NCBI GenBank assembly: GCA_004151065.3 | Contig: NWUY0300042950.1 | Span: 28,752 to 43,681 of the forward strand | Reading direction: 5' to 3' | DNA from: Larix sibirica | Taxonomy: Eukaryota > Streptophyta > Pinopsida > Pinales > Pinaceae | DNA: 14,930 nt | Shown here: positions 8,627 through 14,930 of the stretch, piece after piece | How the letters are laid out: each line of letters starts with the position of its first letter | Numbering within the stretch: the stretch's first letter is position 1 | Program-made: the position numbers and the translations under genes | Notes under the pieces: generated by a model | Told to the model about the DNA's origin: nothing | Database searches by the model: none | What the model saw: the letters and a program-made list of their open reading frames with translations, nothing else

Positions 8627-9380
8627 AGTCCATTGGATATACCTTTCCACTTTTTACATGTTTGTAAATATTTTTCTTTAAATATAAAATGTCAAAAAAT
8701 TCCACACATATTTTTGCATATTCAATCATAAAAAAATTCCTTTAAATATAAGATATATTAAAAAAAACAACTATCTAAAAATCTCATGTAATATTCATAT
8801 ACTACATTTTAAAAAAATGTTACAATTATGATAGATAATTTCTATGATATTGTCATCTATTATCATCAGCATCAGCCGGGGAAGTATTTTATATTTTTGT
8901 TTCCAAAACTTAACCACAATTTTAATCTTCAATAATATTCTTTCTCTATATGGACTTTGGACTTTGCTTAGTTGGTGGATATTTTTCTTTGATCTTTAGA
9001 ATACTCAATTGCTTCTATACTTTTTATATCTTCCTTTCCCATATTTAATATTTAATAGGTTAGGAATATTTTATTTGGTTCAATTTTTTTAATATTTACA
9101 TTGGGTCTTTTGTTTAATGGTATAAGAGATAAGAGGCCAACTCGTTCTTAAAGAAAAGGAGCAACAAAGAGGAGGCAACCAGGTCATCAAAGCCTTTATG
9201 TCCATACCAACTAGTATTGAATTTAAATGAGATTAGACTAAATAGTTTTTAGGTGATGTCACTTGTAAGACAATCAACCTCTAAATAAAAGAGGATAATG
9301 ATTGAGGAGAGAGGCAAACCTTCAATAGAATAATGTGTTTTGAATTGAAAAATTGTTGTCTCTTACTATGAATCCATGCA
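8627..9380. other. AT-rich intergenic stretch
   Basis: No gene is recognised. Homopolymer A and T runs are common (for example 8759-8768). TGGTATAAGAG at 9118-9128 is one base off the TGGTATCAGAG primer-binding site typical of plant Copia elements, but no LTR boundary or gag-like frame was found beside it. Confidence 0.5.
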
Positions 9381-9500
9381 TAACGTTTATGCTAATCCAT
9401 GCATGCTTGCCATTTTTATGTAACGTTTATGCTAATCCGCGCATGTTTGCCATTTTTATGTAACGTTTATGCCAATCCATGCATGCTTGCCATTTTTATG
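9381..9500 (+). repeat. Three-copy 40-bp tandem array
   Basis: Units start at 9381, 9421 and 9461, each TAACGTTTATGCYAATCC followed by a GCATG.TTGCCATTTTTATG block. They differ at three to four positions. ATGCATGC within the unit is self-complementary. No frame uses it. Confidence 0.97.
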
Positions 9501-10019
9501 TTTTGTGTTATTTAAACTCTACCTTTCCTGGAATCCATAATTTCTCTACAAGGGTCTTGGACTCGCCTCCTTTTTACTCCTTACGATATGGGATTATACT
9601 ATTTTTCTTATAATAAACTATTATTTAAGATGCAAGGCTAATTGGTTCCATAATAGAGTTGGAGTTTTAGAATTTTCCTTTTTCAATTCAAACATTTAAG
9701 TATTTTAACATTATTAATCTATAAATATAAATTTTGGTTACACTAAAGGAAAAAATGTCAAAAGATAATATTTAGGATCATAAAAGGTTAATATTCTCTT
9801 TAAGAATTTTCTTCTATCTTGAAATAAAATCTTTCCAAATCTTTTATTAAATCCTTAAAATATTATATATTAAATTTAATTATTTATAATAAAATTATAC
9901 TAACCTTTTTGTTTTCATTAAATAATTTAAGATCTTCTTCTTATCCACACTACTTAACTAATTAATTTAATATCTTCCTCTTCTTTTTTTCACACAAGAA
10001 AAACTCTATACTATTAAGT
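9501..10019. other. AT-rich intergenic stretch
   Basis: Nothing coding is recognised. Many ATTTAAT and TTATAAT runs occur. A pyrimidine-rich run, CTTCCTCTTCTTTTTTT, near 9974-9990 would read as A-rich on the minus strand and could be the eroded tail of the minus-strand LINE, but no target-site duplication was found. Confidence 0.5.
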
Positions 10020-10290
10020 ACATATAATTGTCAAATTACATCAGATCTGAATCCTGAAGGAATCCCAAATGGGTGACACAGTCCCAACTATTCCCACATT
10101 ACAACAATAACCCAAACAACCATAGTGCTACAATGGTAGAATTCCCAAAGCCATCCATCAAGCCCAAATCCCACGGACAAAATTAATAAAAAACAAAAAT
10201 AGAGATATATAGAGCTAATGCCGAATACCTCTGCTAATGTAGAGATACAAAAATGGATCACCAAAAAAGGATTAATCACCCCATAAGTAG
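10020..10290 (-). other. Probable 3' untranslated region of the minus-strand LINE
   Basis: This follows the RNase H stop on the minus strand. It is richer in G and T on that strand (for example GGTTGTTTGGGTTATTGTTG), as often seen in plant LINE 3' regions. A 63-codon frame at 10088-10279 has no recognisable domain. The 3' boundary is not defined by a clear poly(A). Confidence 0.5.
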
Positions 10291-10770
10291 CTAACCTGGA
10301 TAAATAGGAAGGGACCCTGAGTCCCTCAAAAGATGATCTTCTTTGTATTCAAAGAAAATGTCTCCTTCATGAGCAGCAAGGACCTTCCTAGACATCAAAT
10401 CAACCATAGCATTGTCAACACGATATATGTGATGGAAATTGATCCCAAGCAGATCCAGAAGAATCCTCCGAATTGGTGACATCCAAGATGATAACACAAT
10501 GACCCGAATGTCCCCCAAACCACTTACCTAGTCAATAATGATCCTTGAATCCTCGGGGACATGCACCAAATCTTTCTGGAGTTGTTTGGCAAAGTAGAGG
10601 ATCATCCATAGAGCCACCATTTCTGCCCGGGTGTTGGACCTAATGCCACAATTCATCCACAACCAATATCTACGACGATCATCCAAAATAACAACAACAC
10701 CTATGCCACACTTTGTACCCGAAGACTGCGAAGCTCCATCAAACCAAGCACCAACCCCCAAATGGGATTG
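10291..10770 (-). pseudogene. LINE RNase H (RVT_3 type) domain, nearly intact
   Basis: Reads VGAWFDGASQSSGTKCGIG, then GIRSNTRAEMVALWMIL, PEDSRIIID, and after one TAG (10528-10530) GINFHHIYRVDNAMVDLMSR. All four acidic residues of the RNase H active site are encoded: Asp at 10738-10740, Glu at 10621-10623, Asp at 10549-10551 and Asp at 10399-10401. The length (about 155 residues) fits the family. The domain degrades RNA in RNA-DNA hybrids during retrotransposition. The reading frame ends at the TAG at 10291-10293. Only the single stop separates it from an open domain, but the upstream polyprotein is dead, so no product is expected. Confidence 0.9.
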
Positions 10771-10819
10771 GAAAATAGGCTTAGTTGTAGATTTCTGTGA
10801 GATATCTATGAAGTTTCAT

Positions 10820-11240
10820 GTAGCTTCACAATGCCCTGCCATGGCTTTGCCAGCACATATGCAGGGAGGGATAAAAATATTTTCAAATATACAGAGGTTC
10901 CTGACCTTCCATACTTCCCAGAGTATGAAAATAACAAGTTCTCCCAATCTACCATATTTTGCAAACCAGAGTTGAATACACTTCTAAAGTGTAGGACCTG
11001 TCCATGCACCGATAGAGGGGAAGGATATGCTCACGTAACTCCATACCTGTAAAATATATTTGCATTCCATAAAAATATGTGAAACTGAGTCTTTTGCACA
11101 TTTACATAGTATGCATATGTTTGGACCAATGAAGCAATGCTTCTGCAAGTTATTCCATGTTAGAAGCCTGTCTTAGAGGGTCATCCGAATAAAAATATTC
11201 AGTTTTAGTGGGAGTCTCCATTTCCAGCAAACACCGTGCC
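10820..11240 (-). pseudogene. LINE zf-RVT zinc knuckle and linker relic
   Basis: One frame covers WWHGVCWKWRLPLKLNIF, then DRLLTWNNLQKHCFIGPN, then CILCKCAKDSVSHIFMEC (11062-11115). The last has the C-x2-C...H-x4-C spacing of zf-RVT with all four ligands present. ILWEVWKVRNLCIFEN (10903-10920 for its core) is the conserved segment after the knuckle in plant LINEs. In-frame stops are TAA at 11173-11175, TAG at 10984-10986 and TGA at 10816-10818. The frame then runs on without a shift into the RNase H domain, so the two were one polyprotein. Two open frames of opposite strand or other phase across this area are shadows. Confidence 0.87.
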
Positions 11241-12717
11241 ACCATTCCTGATTGATGGGCGCCCATGGAAAAGAACCTCATATGCGAGTTTAGCAGTCAG
11301 GTAGCCCGTATGTGTATTCCATGACCAAATCGGGCGATCCTCAACCTCCAATATCCTCACATTCCCACGGTGGAGGCCTAAAGTATAATCTGACCATTCT
11401 AATGCCAATTCGCCGGAGAGACCAATTTGAGTAGTGCTTAACCAGTTTTGGCTAGGGATAGAGTTTGGGAACGCAGAAATAGCATGCCGAAGGGTGTATA
11501 TACCTTTGTTGTGCAACAAATATATGAGCTCATTCGAGAGATAATAAGAGCTGGGGCCTCCCACGATTGGGTCTTTTCCAATTAAGATAGAATGACCATT
11601 TCTAGGGCACCATGCTACCCACTCCGCCATAACATTAAATGTTGATATCGGGCTTGCCCAAGTATTAGATATTCTCTTTGCATGTGTAACAGGGCTACAC
11701 AACCATTGAGTCACCGAGATACCCCTAAGGTATTTTTATTTGATGATATCACTCCATATGCCTTTCTCCATGAGTGCCCTCCATAGGCTTTTGGCGAGTA
11801 GGGCCTTGGAGAATGCCAAAATATTCTTAATAGACCATCCACCATTATTATACGGACTAGCTACCTTCATCCATTCCACAAGATGGATTTTTTGGGTTTC
11901 TTTACTAGACCAAATGAAGTTGTGGATCCGGCTTCTGATACCTAACAATATGTTTTTTGGAATTTTATTTAGTGACATCCAATAAACACCAAGATTCTGC
12001 AGAACCGATTTAGCAAGAGTGACCCTACCCCCAATGGATATCCATCCCCAACACCATTGATGGATTCTCCTATCAAATCTTTCGAAAAGCCAATGCCAGT
12101 CCTTTGAAGTATAAGCATTGGGATTAATGAAATATCCCAAGTATCGAGTGCCGCATACTAATTCCTTCATTTTGTATGGCATAATTCCCAGTATGTCCCA
12201 CTTCGTTGTTTGTTCCAACTTGGGCTCCAAAGAGATCGATTTACTAGCATTGATATACATGCTTGTTGATCTGCAAAAAAGGTCAAGATTTTTTTTTATG
12301 GAGACCCATTCAGATTTTTTCCCCTCCCTGAAAAGAAACACAACATCAACAAAAAGTTGATGAGTAACCGCAATATTCTGTGTAACCTTAATACTAGAAA
12401 TTTCACCATTAGTTTTAGCTTTGATTAGCAATCTACTCATCCCTTTATTAAGAGTGGGGACAAGGGGCATCCTTTCCTAAGGCCACGTGAGCATGAGAAT
12501 AAATCCATGGGGCTTCCATTTATTAAGACTGAATACTTGACTAATGATACGCATGCCATGATCCACTTCATTTCCTTTCATGGAATTCCAATTTGTATCA
12601 AGGCCATTCGTAGAAAGCCCCAATTCACTTTGTCATGTGCCCTGGATAGATCCAATTGAAGAATTAGTGCCTTTAGATTATGGGTCTTTATACTGTGAAA
12701 TGTTTCTTAAATCCACA
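11205..12717 (-). pseudogene. LINE reverse transcriptase and post-RT relic
   Basis: The first block reads ETFHSIKTHNLKALILQLDL, then SRAHDKVNW (12620-12655). The palm Asp is in LDLSRAHD, where the family has LDLSKAYD. A TGA at 12588-12590 follows, then INGSPMDLF and [15 protein letters not shown] frame change near 12470, with loss of part of the palm, joins to SRLLIKAKTNGEISSI. The catalytic FVDD box is FVDV at 12342-12353, a single-base change (GAT to GTT) removing one metal-binding Asp. The post-RT part is long and clear: GTRYLGYFINPN, GWISIGGRVTLAKSVLQNL, VYWMSLNKIPKNI, HNFIWSSKE and NGGWSIKNI. It is interrupted only by a TAA at 11736-11738, then continues KYLRGISVTQWL to about 11240. Confidence 0.9.
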
Positions 12718-12720
12718 GTA

Positions 12721-14560
12721 CCCAATCCTATGTAGTTTTAATAAATTTGAAATAACTTTTATGATTTACATGGTAAAGCTTTTGTTTTGGACAAAAGGCC
12801 AGGGATCGAGTATATTGTGTTATTAATTCATTGCTCATGTTTGCTTCATCTTCTTGAGACTATTATGTGCCATGCACCTATATTTCACCAATGCTTTCAC
12901 ATTCTCTTATGGAGGTAAAGGGATCAATTATCCATGACATAAGTTATAGAGAGATAATGGGCTTGAGAGAACTAAAAATCTATTCTTTTGATTAGTATTG
13001 ATTTTAGATCTATCTCTTCCCAGTATTTGTCAAATATTAATTGTAGATCTATCTCTTCCAAGTATTTGTCACTTGATGAACCTTTACTTTTGACTTTTGA
13101 GGAAAGGTTTAATAGATTGATATTACATTATATCTATCTTTCATTTTTTAAGATAATAAATTATTTTCCTTTGTCTTTTTCATAGCCATGAAAAATCTTA
13201 TTTTTGTTGTTGTTGATGTATACTTTATTTTTTTCTCACTTTTGTTTTTAGGATGAATTTTCTACCCCTTTTTCATTGTCCATGTTGTTGAAGATTTCAT
13301 TTTTCAATACTTTGAACTAATTTGAGTTAAACTTGAGATTTTTGATTTCCTTATTATAGGTTGATGAACTTGGTTTTCATATTATGGTTTGTCACTTTTC
13401 AAACTTTTATGTTTTGTTATGATTTTTTTAGGACTGCAAGGATTTATTTTAGTAGTCCTTTTCAAATTGCCTATACTCAAGATGTCAATTGCATGTGAAG
13501 GGGATCTATTCATAGTTGATCGCTTGGAGACAAATCCAATCTTCCAATTATAATTTGACATGGGCACTAATTCTACCCTTGCATATTGACATGCATAATA
13601 TCATATAAAAAAACCTACTCTAATACACTTACTTGATCAAGTGTACCTAGTAAAAGGAAAAAGAGGAGCCTTGGACCATTGTGATTAGATCATGTCTTCA
13701 TATGAAATTGCTAAAAAATGGTTAAAGCCTAATTGAAACCAAAACCATCCTCATTTGAGTCAAGATATTGGTGGCATACTACTATTGATATAATCCTCTT
13801 GAATATCTTTTTTTTCTTTTCTTGAAAAGAGCATTATCATTTAGGAGCTCATGCCACTAACTCCTCATCATATTTTACTATATGAGTAAGGTATCAATGA
13901 CTTAATGGCAGGCCCTCTTAGACCTTGCTTATGTTTTAACCATTTCCAAGTAGAATATGTGACTATAAATGATTTTTCCTTTTTATCCCTCTTTGGCCTT
14001 GAGCTTCTCATTAATTATGTGTAGTCCTTACATCTATTTAATTAGAATGATTCCTATTAGCTCCATGTTTTGGGTGGTTTGAGGGTGGTCATATACCATT
14101 TTTTTCCATTTCTTGCCTATGTGTTTATTATGCACTTTAAATATTTATACCATGAGTTTTTCACACCTATTATTTTTTATCCAAAGCACTTTGTAAAGCT
14201 ACCATGTGTAATTCTTGTTTCTTGAGAATAATTTTCAATGTTTCCAAAGCTTAAGTCAGATCCTCTTTGATTTGGATAGTTATTTCCTTCCCACTCGAGG
14301 ATAATTATTTCATTTGTAAGAAGTGTTATAAGCTCTACAATACTTCGACTATCTGGCATAAAGGTACATTCTCCCTCTCTCTTTTTTATTACGAAACCAC
14401 CATTATTTCTTTACTTTTGAAGCTACATTTTTTGTCAAGTTTTTTTTTTATTTTTTTTCATTGATAAACGTTAACTAATAAAAAATAAATCACTAAAATA
14501 GTTTTAAAAGCATGTTCTTTTAAGAAAAAAATGGATGTTTTTATGTTGGTAATATTTTAA
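12721..14560. other. AT-rich intergenic stretch without a recognised gene
   Basis: Similarity to the LINE ends at about 12720. The remainder is AT-rich with T runs (for example 14440-14459). Short frames at 12988-13185 (+), 13382-13567 (-), 14177-14359 (-) and 14267-14464 (+) show no domain I recognise. The 14177-14359 frame is hydrophilic and could be a retroelement gag scrap, but this is a guess. No promoter, RNA gene or LTR was supported. Confidence 0.5.
13005..13078 (+). repeat. Two-copy 39-bp tandem duplication
   Basis: TAGATCTATCTCTTCCMAGTATTTGTCA starts at 13005 and again at 13044. The second copy diverges after about 28 bp. The unit length is a multiple of three, which explains why a short open frame can run through it. 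That frame still looks like chance. Confidence 0.88.
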
Positions 14561-14915
14561 AATACTTTCTCCTTATGTGGCCATTTTTATGATTCAATAG
14601 TGTATAGCCATTTTTATGATTCAATAGTGTAGACTAACTTTTTATTAAAAAAATATGCATTAAGTTTGGAATAGTAAGAGTAAAAATAACAGTTACACAA
14701 GCCATGGCAAACACTAAGAACAACATGTTATTAGTGCTTTAAAGTACTTTATCCTTATGCCCATATAAAGTTGGCCCTTTTTATGGTTCAATAGTGGAGA
14801 GTGGTTTTTTATAAAAAATTATCCATTAAGTTTGGAATAGTAAGAATAAGAATAACATTTACATCAGCATTGGCATACATTAAGAACAAGATGTTGTTAC
14901 AACACAAATTTATGA
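14561..14915 (+). repeat. Two diverged copies of a ~182-bp tandem repeat
   Basis: The first copy spans about 14561-14740 and the second about 14742-14915. Shared landmarks are TACTTT.TCCTTATG (14563 and 14745), ATTAAGTTTGGAATAGTAAG, and the AAGAACAA.ATGTT block near the end. The second copy may continue or repeat again beyond the window. The copies differ clearly, so this array is older than the 52-bp and 40-bp arrays. Confidence 0.85.
14581..14634 (+). repeat. 27-bp duplication nested in the first 182-bp unit
   Basis: CCATTTTTATGATTCAATAG starts at 14581 and 14608. The second 182-bp unit holds a single, altered version near 14777-14797, so this duplication is private to the first unit. Confidence 0.93.
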
Positions 14916-14930
14916 TTATTATTGTTTCTT

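Larger units (their letters stand above)
10020..12720 (-). mobile_element. 5'-truncated plant LINE with C-terminal RNase H, minus strand
   Basis: Read from 12720 down to 10020, this is the 3' portion of a LINE second open frame. It contains the RT palm, post-RT domain, zf-RVT, a WExWKxRN linker and an RNase H domain, then about 270 bp of untranslated sequence. Conserved order and long open blocks make it the better preserved of the two LINEs. Similarity starts abruptly within RT at about 12717, upstream of the LDLSRAHDKVNW block, so the 5' part of the second frame and the first frame are missing, typical of aborted reverse transcription. Only two frame changes (near 12470 and 11240) and a few stops separate it from one continuous reading frame. 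It is a different lineage from the plus-strand LINE. Confidence 0.9.

Noticed and set aside
9381-9500. CRISPR-like array
   Set aside because: The units are contiguous 40-bp tandem copies without unique spacers, and the DNA is plant nuclear.
10631-11052. Plus-strand frames of 114 and 73 codons
   Set aside because: They are antisense shadows of the RNase H and linker parts of the minus-strand LINE.
11740-12360. Plus-strand frames of 81 and 80 codons
   Set aside because: They are antisense to the well-supported RT and post-RT relic on the minus strand.
13382-14359. Minus-strand frames that might be gag or other retroelement scraps
   Set aside because: They are short, isolated and without a zinc knuckle or protease motif. 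There is nothing to support a call.

Overview
This is eukaryotic nuclear DNA, almost certainly from a large, AT-rich, repeat-dense seed-plant genome. A gymnosperm is plausible but cannot be proven from the sequence. The identifiable coding matter belongs to decayed plant LINE-type (non-LTR) retrotransposons. I see no intact host gene, no tRNA or rRNA gene, no CRISPR array and no bacterial operon. Nearly every open frame is a fragment of a dead element or chance.

Layout. (1) 1-3714 is one very large inverted repeat. A left arm (1-1800) and a right arm (1845-3714) are close reverse complements around a 44-bp spacer. Each arm carries a decayed RNase H-like (RVT_3 type) fragment, and the right arm alone holds a 74-bp internal tandem duplication. 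(2) 3715-6048 is mostly non-coding, with a 2 x 90 bp and a 3 x 52 bp tandem array plus shorter duplications. (3) 6049-8626, plus strand, is a 5'-truncated LINE relic: reverse transcriptase, then a zinc-knuckle (zf-RVT) tail. It has many stops, a 59-bp internal duplication, a degraded catalytic box and an insertion of roughly 450 bp. The insertion holds a (CT)18 microsatellite and a 124-bp sequence that recurs inverted at 4590-4712. (4) 8627-10020 is AT-rich with a 3 x 40 bp array. (5) 10020-12720, minus strand, is a second, better preserved LINE relic with RT, zf-RVT, a linker and a C-terminal RNase H whose four acidic active-site residues are all still encoded. (6) 12721-14930 is AT-rich with 39-bp, 27-bp and about 182-bp tandem duplications.

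How it fits together. The two LINE relics are different lineages in opposite orientation, and only the second shows an RNase H domain. Neither can make a working protein. The most notable structure is the 3.7-kb foldback: if transcribed it would give a long double-stranded RNA. The second theme is the number of young, low-copy tandem duplications, at least ten with different periods from 23 to about 182 bp. I find no convincing new multi-gene system.
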